From positions 25,048 to 89,047 of the forward strand of contig DIAM01000004.1 in NCBI GenBank assembly GCA_002416505.1: a stretch of DNA of 64,000 nt, read 5' to 3'. This document shows positions 8,611 to 17,892 of this stretch, in pieces. Position 1 is the first letter of the stretch; each line of letters starts with the position of its first letter. Made by a program: the position numbers and the translations under genes. The notes below the pieces were generated by a model. That model saw only the letters and a list, made by a program, of their open reading frames with translations, did no database searches and was not told the origin of the DNA. The stretch is from Gammaproteobacteria bacterium UBA5078 (GTDB lineage: Bacteria; Pseudomonadota; Gammaproteobacteria; Pseudomonadales; Pseudohongiellaceae).

Positions 8611-9150
8611 ATGACTCAACACGAATATATCTTCATCGCGGTCTCCATCATTCTCGGCCTAGCCATCACGCGCCTGTTGCACAATGCGGCGATGATCACG
8701 CGCGCCCACGACCGCCTCATTTTTCATTGGTCCTCTGCCATCTGGACCGGCAGCATCATGCTCTATATTTTGCAGCTTTGGTGGGTGGGGTGGGGCCTGC
8801 GTACGATTGAACAATGGTCCTTTCTAGATTTCATCATCTTAGTGTTCGGCTCCTCTTGCATCTACGGCGCGGCGGAGATGTCGTTGACGGTTCCCGAAGA
8901 TGGAAAAGTGGATATGCTCAAGGAGAGCCAGCAATTGGGGCGCCTTTCTGCGCTATCGATGCTGCTGTATTTCCTCGTGGGCCCCTATGTCAACATCGTC
9001 ATGTACAACAATGATGTATTGCCCTCCATCGCAGTGCCTGCCGTTGGCATGCTGCTAATGGTGCTGGTGATAAGCATCCCTGCACACTTCAAGCTGTGGT
9101 CGCTATTGTTTGCGATTTACTCTTTCGGAGTACTCTTAGTTACGGTTTAG
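8611..9150 (+). CDS. Conserved integral membrane protein, unknown function
   Basis: 179 residues, about five to six predicted membrane helices. The N-terminus (YIFIAVSIILGLAITRLL) resembles a family of uncharacterised proteobacterial membrane proteins that begin this way. It starts one base after the preceding gene's stop, indicating translational coupling. No catalytic motif is visible. Confidence 0.7.
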   Translation: MTQHEYIFIAVSIILGLAITRLLHNAAMITRAHDRLIFHWSSAIWTGSIMLYILQLWWVGWGLRTIEQWSFLDFIILVFGSSCIYGAAEMSLTVPEDGKVDMLKESQQLGRLSALSMLLYFLVGPYVNIVMYNNDVLPSIAVPAVGMLLMVLVISIPAHFKLWSLLFAIYSFGVLLVTV

Positions 9151-9329
9151 CAAATGGAGGAAAAGCTATCGACCTAGACATGTAAAGTATCGGCATCAAT
9201 TGCAATTTTTTGTCTCGATTACGGAAATTATCTGCCCCTTAGCGTATATTGCGCCCCTTTTGTCGTTTGCACCGTCGCCACTGTCCATACTCTTGGTGCA
9301 AGAAAAGAATCCGTAACGAGAGCCTGCCA

Positions 9330-11738
9330 ATGAGTCTTTACTGCCACCGCTTCCTACGAGGCGCACTTACACTATTCCCCCTCTTGATAGTCGGCCTACT
9401 GGCCAACCCAAAACTGCAGGCTCAGGAAGTCGTTCCGCAGCTGACTCAGGCCGATGAGGAACGCATCGATTTCGTGCTCGACGGCAAACTCGATGAAGGG
9501 ATATGGCAGCAAGTGCCCCACTTTGATGGCATGCGCGTCATCACACCAGACACCCTGGCTCAGGCGGGCTACGAGACCCATATCAAGCTTTTCTATACGG
9601 AGCGCGGCATCTATCTAGGCGTGATGAACTACCAGCCCGACGGCTCGATCGTGGCTCGGATGACCTCCCGGGATACGCAGATCGTGCGTGATGGCTTCGT
9701 ATTGATGATCGACCCCTCCGGCGAGGGCCTATATGGCTATGGCATGCGCGTGAATGTCGGCGGCTCCATGAACGACATCACCATCCTGCCCGAGCGCCAA
9801 TACAATACGCAATGGGACGGCGCCTGGGATGGCAAGGCGTCCGTCGTCGAGGGCGGCTGGGTCGCCGAGATGTTTATCCCATGGTCGATGATGGCCCTGC
9901 CGCAAGCCGCGGGGGAGACTCGTCGCATCGGCATCTACGCCGAACGCCAGATTGGCGCGACCGGCGAGACCTGGTCCTCTCCAGCACTTCCCGGCACCGG
10001 CTCTCAGTTTCTCTCGGCATTCGCTCTATACGAGCTGCGCGACATCGAGCCGCGCCGACAAATCACTTACTACCCCTATGTGTCCACTACGCACGACAGC
10101 GTGCGCGATGCATCGGAAATGCGTGCCGGGGCCGAAGTCTTCTGGCGCCCGTCTTCCAACACGCAAGTCTCCGCGAGCCTGAATCCCGATTTCGGCAATG
10201 TGGAGTCCGATGACGTCGTCGTCAATCTCACCGCCTTCGAGACCTTCTTCTCGGAGAAGCGCTCCTTCTTCCTAGAAGGCCAAGATGTGTTTATCACGAC
10301 TCCGCGTGCGCGTGGCAGTAGCGGCCCCAACGGCCCCACGACTCTGCTCAACACGCGGCGTATCGGCGGCGCCCCGCGCTTCAGTGTTCCCACTGGTGTT
10401 AGCGTGGCAGCCACGGATCTCAGCCAGCCTAGCGACCTGCTCGGCGCCGTCAAGCTCACCGGTCAGAATGGAAACTGGCGCTATGGCACCCTGTTCGCCG
10501 CCGAGGACGACATGCAGCTGCGCGGCAAAGACGCCAATGGCAATCGCGTCGCTATTACCAGCGAGGGTCGCGACTATAGCGTTGGCCGGCTCCTGTATGA
10601 GGACACCTCCAGCGGCGGACGCCGCTCCATCGGCTGGATGGGGACAGATGTCTCTCATTCGGATATCGATGCGATCGTGAACGGCGTCGACATGCACTAC
10701 TTCTCCGCGAACTCGCAGTGGTTGGTGGATGCGCAGCTGATCCACAGCGACGTCGATGGCATCACCGGCACTGGCGGCTTCGGTGACATTACTTACCAGC
10801 CAGAGCGCGGACGACAACACTCGCTTTCTCTTTCCTATCTAGACGATACCCTGGACATCAATGATCTGGGTTTCGTCAGCCGCAACGACTATGTTCAGGC
10901 CGACTACGATTTCTCCCTAAACCGCTCGGACGTGCCAGGCCTGCGCGCGCTAAGCACCAGCGTGCAGATCTTCAACCAGTGGAATACGGACTTGCAGCCC
11001 ACTCGAGTTGGCGGCTTCCTGACCCGCAAATACACCTACTTAGATAACAGCTCGTTCAGTGCCAGCATGCGTTATTTCAATCCACGCATCGACGATCGCC
11101 TCGGACGTGGGAGTGGTACTTTCCGAATTCCAGAACGCTGGGGTGTCAATTTCAGCTGGAGCGATGACCCCAGCAAGAAGCTCTCGCTCGAGGCTGGGAT
11201 CAATGCCGGGCAGGAAGACCTAGGCAGCAAGATACTGACCGTCTCGACGGGCTTCACCTATAGACCCATCGACAATTTCTCCATGCTATTCGATGTCAGC
11301 TACACAGATCGAGAATCACTATTGGTCTATCAGGGCGATGGCCGCTACACTAGCTTCGAGGCGACGCAGTGGGCACCGAAATTGAGTGTGGACTACTTCC
11401 TCTCTGCCAAGCAGCAATTGCGCTTTAGCATGCAGTGGACAGGGCTTAAGGCCTTCGAGGACCGTTTCTTAGAGGTGAACCCCAATAAGGTGGACTACCT
11501 CGAAGTCGTGGCGAAACCAGATGCGAGCCCGGATGACTTCGTAATCAGCCGCATGACGTTCCAGGCGCGCTATCGCTGGGAGATCGCGCCGTTGTCGGAC
11601 CTGTTCGTGGTGTACACACGCGGCGGGAATCTGCCTGGTTCACAGTTCGATGACTACAGCGGCTTGCTTGTGGAGGCGTGGCAGGAGCCAGTCGTGGATA
11701 CGATAGTCATTAAACTGCGCTATCGGTTCGGCTCTTAA
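9330..11738 (+). CDS. CBM9-like / DUF5916 outer-membrane protein
   Basis: 802 residues from ATG 9330. A signal peptide (1-32) ends in LQAQ. Residues about 45-215 form a carbohydrate-binding-module-9-like beta sandwich (DGKLDEGIW, then a VRDGFVLMIDPSG region and GWVAEMFIPWS). The rest matches the DUF5916 barrel-like family, with its FFSEKRSFFLEG motif around residue 310. Such proteins are common in marine Bacteroidetes and Gammaproteobacteria and are often near peptidases. Binding of a glycan or other polymer at the outer membrane is inferred. The gene converges on the FAH-family gene across a shared hairpin. Confidence 0.85.
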   Translation: MSLYCHRFLRGALTLFPLLIVGLLANPKLQAQEVVPQLTQADEERIDFVLDGKLDEGIWQQVPHFDGMRVITPDTLAQAGYETHIKLFYTERGIYLGVMNYQPDGSIVARMTSRDTQIVRDGFVLMIDPSGEGLYGYGMRVNVGGSMNDITILPERQYNTQWDGAWDGKASVVEGGWVAEMFIPWSMMALPQAAGETRRIGIYAERQIGATGETWSSPALPGTGSQFLSAFALYELRDIEPRRQITYYPYVSTTHDSVRDASEMRAGAEVFWRPSSNTQVSASLNPDFGNVESDDVVVNLTAFETFFSEKRSFFLEGQDVFITTPRARGSSGPNGPTTLLNTRRIGGAPRFSVPTGVSVAATDLSQPSDLLGAVKLTGQNGNWRYGTLFAAEDDMQLRGKDANGNRVAITSEGRDYSVGRLLYEDTSSGGRRSIGWMGTDVSHSDIDAIVNGVDMHYFSANSQWLVDAQLIHSDVDGITGTGGFGDITYQPERGRQHSLSLSYLDDTLDINDLGFVSRNDYVQADYDFSLNRSDVPGLRALSTSVQIFNQWNTDLQPTRVGGFLTRKYTYLDNSSFSASMRYFNPRIDDRLGRGSGTFRIPERWGVNFSWSDDPSKKLSLEAGINAGQEDLGSKILTVSTGFTYRPIDNFSMLFDVSYTDRESLLVYQGDGRYTSFEATQWAPKLSVDYFLSAKQQLRFSMQWTGLKAFEDRFLEVNPNKVDYLEVVAKPDASPDDFVISRMTFQARYRWEIAPLSDLFVVYTRGGNLPGSQFDDYSGLLVEAWQEPVVDTIVIKLRYRFGS

Positions 11739-11762
11739 ATTTCGCTGCTGTACAAACGCGAA

Positions 11763-11798
11763 GGGGCGGGCTGATTCAAGCTGGAATCAACCCGCCCC
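11763..11798. terminator. Bidirectional hairpin between convergent genes
   Basis: Inverted repeat GGGGCGGGCTGATTC / GAATCAACCCGCCCC, 15 bp with one mismatch and a short loop. It lies between the stop codons of the DUF5916 gene and the convergent FAH-family gene and probably ends both transcripts. Confidence 0.6.
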
Positions 11799-11810
11799 AC
11801 TGCCGCGTTC

Positions 11811-12974
11811 TTAGTTGTCGCGGTAGCTACTTACTGGCGGTAGCTGCGAACCAGACAGATCGGCTGGCACACTCGTCTCTCTGCGTACCGTATGGGTCAG
11901 CGTGCCGATCCCCTCGATGCTGGCGCGGATAACCTCGCCATCTTCTAGGTAGCCAGAGCCGGACGCACGCTCTACACGCCCGTCGCCAGTACCCCCAGAG
12001 GTACCACTCTGCATCACATCACCAGGGAAAACCGTGATGAGCGACGAGGCATACTCGATCAGTTCTGGGATGTTGTGGATCATGTCACCGGCGTGAGCCT
12101 CCTGCACCGTCACCCCGTCGATTACCAAGGTCTGGTGGAGACGCTGCATGGGGTCGCCATAGAACTCCTTAGGCACGATCCAAGGACCCTGCGGCGCGAA
12201 GGTATCGTGGCCCTTGCCGACGAACCAATCCGAGCCTGAGCCATAGCCACCTGGTGGACGGCCACCGCGGTCGGAGATGTCCATGGCTACCATATAGCCG
12301 AATACGTGGTCATAGGCGCGATCCGCGGAGATGTACTTACCGGTGCGACCGAAGACGATCGCCATTTCCACTTCCCACTCTATCCGGTCACGTCCGAAAG
12401 GCATGATGACGTCGTCGCCGTCACCGATAACGGCACCGCGAGTCGGCTTGAGGAATAGATAGGGTACGCCACGATTCTCTTGGCGCTCACGTACTCTGCG
12501 GGCCAATTCGTCGTCGTTGCAGCCCTCACAGGCGTGGGTGTAGAAGTTTACGGCGGCGTTCATGATCTTGCTGGGGTACTGAATCGGCGCCATGATGTCT
12601 ACCGAGGCCACCGGATGCACGAAGCTGCGCAGATCATTAGCACCGAGCAGGTTCTTCTCCACAAGCCAGTTCACGACCTCGTAGATGCGGAACTTCAAGC
12701 CATACTCATACTGCTCGATGAGCCCGAGCATATCCGCGGGTATCGCAACATGGCTGTACTGGGGTAATAGTTCCATGGCGCGGTTAGCGGCGGCCAAGTC
12801 GACGATCAAAGTATCATCGCGCAGCACTAGGCCAACCGTGGGAACATCGTCGATTGCGAAGGTGCCGACCTTGAATGGCTCGGCAGACTCCATAGCTTGA
12901 GCGTAGAGGCTAGCGGGGCTGAGAATCATCAGCAGCGCCGCTAACATCAGGGTATACAGGGAATTTCTTATCAT
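11811..12974 (-). CDS. Exported fumarylacetoacetate hydrolase-family protein
   Basis: 387 residues from ATG 12974, chosen because AGGGAGAG lies just upstream; an in-frame TTG eight codons earlier is ignored. The C-terminal two thirds is an FAH-fold domain with metal-binding acidic residues in IEWEVEMAIVFG and MDISDR, and a conserved Lys/Gly-rich SDWFVGKGHDTFAPQGPW stretch. FAH enzymes cleave C-C bonds or act as decarboxylases/hydratases on 2-oxo acids and are normally cytoplasmic. This one carries a clear signal peptide (LMILSPASLYAQ), so a periplasmic location is predicted. No other aromatic-catabolism genes are adjacent. Confidence 0.85.
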   Translation of the reverse strand: MIRNSLYTLMLAALLMILSPASLYAQAMESAEPFKVGTFAIDDVPTVGLVLRDDTLIVDLAAANRAMELLPQYSHVAIPADMLGLIEQYEYGLKFRIYEVVNWLVEKNLLGANDLRSFVHPVASVDIMAPIQYPSKIMNAAVNFYTHACEGCNDDELARRVRERQENRGVPYLFLKPTRGAVIGDGDDVIMPFGRDRIEWEVEMAIVFGRTGKYISADRAYDHVFGYMVAMDISDRGGRPPGGYGSGSDWFVGKGHDTFAPQGPWIVPKEFYGDPMQRLHQTLVIDGVTVQEAHAGDMIHNIPELIEYASSLITVFPGDVMQSGTSGGTGDGRVERASGSGYLEDGEVIRASIEGIGTLTHTVRRETSVPADLSGSQLPPVSSYRDN

Positions 12975-13406
12975 ATTTCTCTCCCTTGCAGGGTACAAAC
13001 AGGGTGGATAGGGTTTATTACTTTTGTTGGAATGACCTCACCAGCTTATAAGACACACAAAAGGTATCAGTTTTTAGGGGTCGGAGTAAAATTTCCTCTG
13101 CCTACGCCTTCAATAAACCGGAGATTCCAAAGATTAGGTGCAGCCGGTGCCGATTAATTGGACGGCTGTGCCACAAGTGGACAGGGGGAGGAGAGGCTAG
13201 GAGACTTTCTGGAAGCCCTGCAGCTTCATTGCTGCGCGGCGTTCTGTCCCGTGCAATCTAATTCATCCTGTGTGTGCCAGCAAACAGTCGGCGACAATCT
13301 TCCCCGCTATAGTCCTCTCGTCCTTCAAGAAGGCCGGCAACAGAGCACCGCCCAATAGCTGTGCGCCAAGCCTTCATCTGATCTTTCCTTTCAAGCGGAG
13401 TAACGC
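12975..13406. other. Intergenic region between divergent genes
   Basis: About 430 bases separating the minus-strand FAH-family gene from the plus-strand ice-binding-type gene. A 66-codon frame inside it has unlikely Cys/Gln-rich composition and no ribosome site. It presumably contains two divergent promoters; no clear boxes or repeats were identified. Confidence 0.5.
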
Positions 13407-14525
13407 ATGACAATTTTCCAAACCATCGTGAGACATAAGGCATGGCTAGCACTGTTTCTCATTGCTGCACTAACTGGCAACGCTCACGCCGCCTCAACCG
13501 CTAGTTTCTCTGCTGCAGGTGTCGGCACGACTCAGAGCTTGACCCTAAGCGCCACCGTCAATGTGGCCGATGCCGACTTAGGCAAAACCGGCAACTACTA
13601 TGCGGGCTTCAGCTTCGAGAACTCTTGGTATTTCTTGACCCCCCAAGGCTGGACCACTTATAGCAGCGGGACTGTGCCCGTCCTCGCGACGACCGTTCTC
13701 TATAGCGGCTCTGCCGTGTTGTTTACCGATGGCGATCTATCCAGCTATGTGGGCGCACAGCTCTATATCGGCTACGGCCTTAGCGAAGCCGACATGCTGG
13801 ACAACGCCAAGTACGCCATGGTCTACACCGTGACAGCAGATTCGGTGAAGTTGGGACCAGCCGCGGTACTCTTGGGCTCCTCTGGCAACTTCGCGATTCT
13901 CGCTAAGACCGCCGTTTCGACAGTGCCTGCCTCCGCAATCAATGGCGATGTAGGGGTGAGTCCTGCCGCTACGTCCTTCTTAACTGGCTTCTCACTGACG
14001 ATGGTAGGGACTACTTCTGCAACCTCAACTCAGGTGACAGGCACACTGTATGGCGCCGATATGACGCCTCCTACTAACTCCAATCTGACCACCGCAGTGC
14101 TAGACATGCAGAATGCCTATACCGATGCGGCCGGCCGTCCAACGCCTGACTTCCTCAACCTGGGTACCGGCAATATCGGCGGCCGAACACTCACTGGCGG
14201 ACTGTATAACTGGGGCACTTCGGTAACCATCCCAGGCGATCTTGCGATCTCGGGCGGAGCCAATGATGTCTGGATACTGCAGATATCTGGGGACCTGACC
14301 ATCAGTGCCAACAAGCGCATTACACTCGCCGGTGGCGCACAGGCCAAGAATATTTTCTGGCAAGTGGCCGGTGAGGTGATCATCGAGGCCGGTGCTCATT
14401 TCGTAGGCAACATCCTGTCCCAGACGGCAATCACAATGCAGACCGGCGCCTCTTTGTCGGGCAGGGCGCTGTCACAGACGATGGTGGCTCTAGACAGCGC
14501 CACAGTGGTCAAGCCAGCTCCTTAA
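13407..14525 (+). CDS. Ice-binding-type (DUF3494) secreted protein
   Basis: 372 residues. A signal peptide (1-28) ends in AHA. Residues about 30-145 form a beta-rich N-terminal domain of no recognised family (it includes the SWYFLTPQGW region). Residues about 150-370 match the DUF3494 ice-binding domain: LGSSGNFAILAKTAVS, INGDVGVSP, a GTGNIGGRTLTGGLYNW strand, then VWILQISGDLTI and FWQVAGEVIIEAGAHFVGNIL. DUF3494 folds as a discontinuous beta-solenoid that binds ice in several polar organisms, but not every member has that activity. GGAG precedes the ATG. It appears monocistronic with its own hairpin. Confidence 0.85.
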   Translation: MTIFQTIVRHKAWLALFLIAALTGNAHAASTASFSAAGVGTTQSLTLSATVNVADADLGKTGNYYAGFSFENSWYFLTPQGWTTYSSGTVPVLATTVLYSGSAVLFTDGDLSSYVGAQLYIGYGLSEADMLDNAKYAMVYTVTADSVKLGPAAVLLGSSGNFAILAKTAVSTVPASAINGDVGVSPAATSFLTGFSLTMVGTTSATSTQVTGTLYGADMTPPTNSNLTTAVLDMQNAYTDAAGRPTPDFLNLGTGNIGGRTLTGGLYNWGTSVTIPGDLAISGGANDVWILQISGDLTISANKRITLAGGAQAKNIFWQVAGEVIIEAGAHFVGNILSQTAITMQTGASLSGRALSQTMVALDSATVVKPAP

Positions 14526-14544
14526 ATTTTTACCGTTAGTAAAC

Positions 14545-14578
14545 GAGGTGCCCGAACGCGACAGCGAACGGGCACCTC
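14545..14578 (+). terminator. Hairpin after the ice-binding-type gene
   Basis: Inverted repeat GAGGTGCCCG / CGGGCACCTC, perfect over 10 bp with a 14-base loop, 20 bases after the stop codon. It is followed only by a weak T-containing stretch. Confidence 0.6.
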
Positions 14579-14757
14579 TGATTTATCGTGTTAGGCGGAG
14601 TGTTCATAGCCAATACATGGTACTCTGCCCACGCGTTTCACCTTCGTTGAAGACCTAGGTCATGCAGGCTTGCGTTGATACTTTACAACACGTCAAGACT
14701 CTCCTCCTCCGTACTTTCGAATCGCCACAACCACGTGTTATGAAAGGAAGTTGAAAG

Positions 14758-15582
14758 ATGAATCAAGTCGATGTTCATGGTGCAAGCATACTGCTCGTAG
14801 ACGATAAGCAAGCGAATTTAGATCTGCTAGAACAGAGTCTGTCAAAAGCTGGTTACTCGCATATTCAACAAACCAGCGACCCAGCCAAGGTCATAGAGTT
14901 GCATCTTAGTGGTCGCTGCGACCTAATACTGCTCGATATGGATTTCCTCGGCGCGGGTGGACTCACCTTGTTGAAGAGCTTGCGCAAACACATCGCCTCT
15001 CCTTATCTTTGCGTAATCGTCGTCACCGAGAATCTCGGTTTCAAATTGCACTCCCTGCAAACAGGCGCAAAAGATGCTCTCGGCAAGCCTTACGAGATGG
15101 AAGAACTCTTGGCGCGCGTACACAACGCTCTCGAGGCACGTCTGTCATATAGATCCCTCGAAGCAAATATTGGGAAATTGGAACAACAATTTATCGAGAG
15201 AACTTCTGAGTTGCAGTTAAGCGAAGCGCGTTTTCGCGGCTTCACCGATCTGGTATCGGATTGGTATTGGGAGCAAGACCCAACGGGCAGCTTCACCAAA
15301 GTCTCTGGCCCGGTTCCCGAGATACTCGGCATCGCAGTTGATTCTACCGCCGAGTCTACCAACACCTTGCTAGGGACTGGATGGAATGCTCAGGAACAGT
15401 CTATATTGCGTGGCAAAATTTCGGCTCGCGAACCATTCCTAGACTTCGAGTTTACTCGGAACACTCCAGAAGGTGGTCAACAGACCTATCTTGTTAGTGG
15501 ACAGCCGATGTTCGATAGGACCTGCAATTTCTTAGGCTATCGCGGGATCGGAGTGGAAATTAGTGCGGTAAAAAACCATTAA
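14758..15582 (+). CDS. Response regulator receiver domain with C-terminal PAS domain
   Basis: 274 residues. The receiver domain (about 8-125) has the acidic pair Asp15/Asp16, phosphoacceptor Asp60 (LILLDMD), Thr90 and Lys110. A coiled-coil-like linker (about 130-158) leads to a PAS domain (about 158-270) starting ARFRGFTDLVSDWYWEQD. There is no kinase, GGDEF or DNA-binding output, so it is either a stand-alone signalling adaptor or the remnant of a hybrid kinase. An AGGAAG ribosome site precedes the ATG. The Crp/Fnr gene starts 20 bases after its stop, suggesting that the two act in one pathway. Confidence 0.85.
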   Translation: MNQVDVHGASILLVDDKQANLDLLEQSLSKAGYSHIQQTSDPAKVIELHLSGRCDLILLDMDFLGAGGLTLLKSLRKHIASPYLCVIVVTENLGFKLHSLQTGAKDALGKPYEMEELLARVHNALEARLSYRSLEANIGKLEQQFIERTSELQLSEARFRGFTDLVSDWYWEQDPTGSFTKVSGPVPEILGIAVDSTAESTNTLLGTGWNAQEQSILRGKISAREPFLDFEFTRNTPEGGQQTYLVSGQPMFDRTCNFLGYRGIGVEISAVKNH

Positions 15583-15601
15583 ATCCATCTCAGCCAGTAC
15601 A

Positions 15602-16309
15602 ATGAAAGATCAAGAGCCAGGGCACAACTATCTTCTCTCGGCATTGCAGGAAGAAGATTATGCGCGCCTCTCCCAGAATTTGCATCTTGAACTACTACCC
15701 ATAGGCCAGCTGTTATATAGCCCCGGCGCCCAACTCTCTCATGCCTACTTTCCCACGACCGCGATAGTGTCCCTGCACTACGTTACCGAATCTGGCGCCG
15801 TTGCCGAGACTGCGGGAGTGGGCAACGAGGGAGTGGTTGGCGTTGCCTTATTCTTGGGCGGAGGCAGTATGCCTGGCTCTGCCATAGTGCAGACCGCCGG
15901 CTATGCTTATAGGATGGATGCGCGCATTCTACAGTCGGAGTTCGCCAAGGGCGGCAGAATGCAAGCGCTGCTATTGCGCTACACACAGGCGCTTATGACA
16001 CAGATCGCGCAAACTGCGGTGTGCAATTGCCATCACTCTCTCGAACAGAGGCTCTGTCGCTGGCTCTTACTGACCCTAGATCGCTGCGCGTCTCAAGACC
16101 TAGTAATCACGCAGGAACTCGTCGCCAGTATTCTGGGCGTGCGCCGCGAGAGTATTACCGACGCCGCTGGCGGGCTAGAGCGCGCCGGGTATATCAATTC
16201 CCGCCGAGGGCATATGGCCGTCGTCAATCGCAAAGGCTTAGAGGCGACGGCTTGTGAATGCTACGCGATGGTGAAGAAGGAAGTATTAAGATTGCGCAAA
16301 AACGACTAG
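15602..16309 (+). CDS. Crp/Fnr-family transcriptional regulator
   Basis: 235 residues. A cyclic-nucleotide-binding-type beta-roll (about 15-130) is followed by the dimer helix and a winged helix-turn-helix (about 165-215, including ILGVRRESITDAAGGLERAG). The effector pocket lacks the canonical cAMP residues in the GVGNEGVVGVALFLGG loop. No N-terminal Fnr-type Cys cluster is present. Regulators of this type commonly sit near BON, glycine-zipper and small membrane stress genes, which is what follows here. Its stop lies 5 bases from the convergent PA2778-family gene. Confidence 0.85.
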   Translation: MKDQEPGHNYLLSALQEEDYARLSQNLHLELLPIGQLLYSPGAQLSHAYFPTTAIVSLHYVTESGAVAETAGVGNEGVVGVALFLGGGSMPGSAIVQTAGYAYRMDARILQSEFAKGGRMQALLLRYTQALMTQIAQTAVCNCHHSLEQRLCRWLLLTLDRCASQDLVITQELVASILGVRRESITDAAGGLERAGYINSRRGHMAVVNRKGLEATACECYAMVKKEVLRLRKND

Positions 16310-16314
16310 AGACT

Positions 16315-17253
16315 TCACTGCTCACTAGCGACTATCTTGCTTAGCGTCTCACGATAAGTAGCGCTGAACGCACCACCCAATTCGATGGCCTGTAGAACCG
16401 CTGTGCGCGCCTGCGCTGTATCGCCATTTTCCAACAATATCTGCGCAAGATTATTCCACGCGGGGGCGAAGCCGCTGTGATATGCAATGACACTCCTGAA
16501 CATCGTCTCTGCCTTTGCAAAATCTCCTTGTAGATAGAGTAGATTCGCATAACCCATCAGCAGGTTCTGGTCGGTAGGCCAAGCCCTCAAGCCGCTGCGA
16601 TACCCACCGGCAATGTTCGCCTGAGGCTGCGTCTCCTCCAGTGCGGCCAGCGCTAGGTAGTATGCTTCGGGCTCTGCACTAACAGGCATCGCGCCGGGTT
16701 CGAGCGACAACATGGCCCAATATTGAGCGCGCGCCCAGGTGAGTTCGAAGGTCGATAGTGACATCTCATAATTCTCGAAGGTGCCGGAATTCAAAATAAT
16801 TCTCTGGCGACCAAGGTCAAAACCTTTGACGACGGCGAAGTGCCAACGTGGATACCAAGACAAACCGAGATTCTGCAACACCAGGACAGGCTGACCAGCG
16901 TCTACCTCTTCAAGTACGGCCTTGAGAGTCGGGGCAAGCTGATAGGCGAGACGCTCGTAGCTGCGCGTTGCCGCCACCATTTCGAATTGGAATGAACCTT
17001 TTCGCGCCGGCACATATACCAAAGGCACGAGATCGTCCGGACTTACTCTTACTCCGCTATAAAGCAACATAGTGGCTAGCGCCGCAGGCCCGCATTGAAA
17101 TGCGGATTGCGAGAAAAAGGCGAGCGAGTCAAGGACTACCGGCTCGAGCGAATCGGGGTCAGCCTGCCGCACTAAGGCGGCAGACTGTGGAGCGGAAAGA
17201 CAGGCACTCAGAAGCGAGGCAAACGCCAGCAGTAGTAGGAGCTTGAGTCTCAT
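16315..17253 (-). CDS. PA2778-family cysteine peptidase lipoprotein with TPR-like tail
   Basis: 312 residues. A lipobox (ASLLSAC) indicates lipidation at Cys18. The N-terminal half is a C39-like papain fold: the Cys in SAFQCGPAAL (about residue 53) and the His in PRWHFAVVKG fit the catalytic pair. The C-terminal third has TPR-like helices (LLMGYANLLYLQGDFAKAE, then a WNNLAQILLENGD segment). This is the PA2778 family, normally found beside PA2779, which precedes it here by 14 bases on the same strand. Substrate unknown; a role in processing a small membrane or secreted peptide is a reasonable guess. Confidence 0.85.
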   Translation of the reverse strand: MRLKLLLLLAFASLLSACLSAPQSAALVRQADPDSLEPVVLDSLAFFSQSAFQCGPAALATMLLYSGVRVSPDDLVPLVYVPARKGSFQFEMVAATRSYERLAYQLAPTLKAVLEEVDAGQPVLVLQNLGLSWYPRWHFAVVKGFDLGRQRIILNSGTFENYEMSLSTFELTWARAQYWAMLSLEPGAMPVSAEPEAYYLALAALEETQPQANIAGGYRSGLRAWPTDQNLLMGYANLLYLQGDFAKAETMFRSVIAYHSGFAPAWNNLAQILLENGDTAQARTAVLQAIELGGAFSATYRETLSKIVASEQ

Positions 17254-17267
17254 CGAGTGCTTATCCC

Positions 17268-17657
17268 TTAGATACGTGGAAACACGTCTGTCGCGCCGAG
17301 CACGTCGAGAAGTACGAAGATCAGGATGAGCGTCAGCACAACGCCAAGCACGCCATCAGCACCGGCAGGAAGTGCACCTAGCTGATTCTGAATCTGTAGC
17401 AATTCGCTCGTAGTCAGGTTGTCGATGCGCTTGTCGATATCCGCAGGATTGACGCCATAGCCCAATAGTCCAGCGCGGACGTCTTCACGAGCAATCAAGT
17501 CACGCACATCATTACGTTGAATTTGCAACTGGGCCTGCATAGTCAGCTCTTTGGTGCCAACAACATCTGCCATTGCGGGAGCCTGTACGCTCACAAACAA
17601 CATCGAGGCTATAATCGAATAGGCGGCGGGAGTTCTTAAGATTTTAGTCATTCTCAT
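17268..17657 (-). CDS. PA2779-family membrane protein
   Basis: 129 residues. A signal peptide or first helix (about 11-31) ends in PAMA, a helical middle carries the conserved-looking GYGVNPADIDKRIDNLT segment, and a C-terminal membrane helix (about 103-122) follows. The arrangement and partner gene identify the PA2779 family of unknown function, conserved next to PA2778-type cysteine peptidases. It is the first gene of the two-gene minus-strand operon and could be the substrate or partner of that peptidase. Confidence 0.85.
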   Translation of the reverse strand: MRMTKILRTPAAYSIIASMLFVSVQAPAMADVVGTKELTMQAQLQIQRNDVRDLIAREDVRAGLLGYGVNPADIDKRIDNLTTSELLQIQNQLGALPAGADGVLGVVLTLILIFVLLDVLGATDVFPRI

Positions 17658-17892
17658 AGCTCTGGTCTCTTATATAGATGATTCAAAGAAGCGCTAATTG
17701 CACAGAATATGCATTAATTCACTTCATTGGACAAAAATAACAGCATTGTAGAATCGTTCCGTACGGTGGCGCACCGAGCGTAGGATTACCGCTGATTTAC
17801 AATCACTCTCAACAGTTACTGATGAAACTATCGGATGACTGTTCCAACCCTGCCGTGTCGGCAGCGGTGGCAATCAGTCAGAGTAGGGAAAT

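Noticed and set aside
10272..10820. 182-codon minus-strand frame inside the DUF5916 gene, and similar long antisense frames in other GC-rich genes
   Set aside because: These lie fully opposite well-supported genes and have the composition of antisense shadows.
13158..13358. 66-codon plus-strand frame in the FAH / ice-binding intergenic region
   Set aside because: No ribosome site, unusual Cys/Gln-rich composition, no family resemblance.
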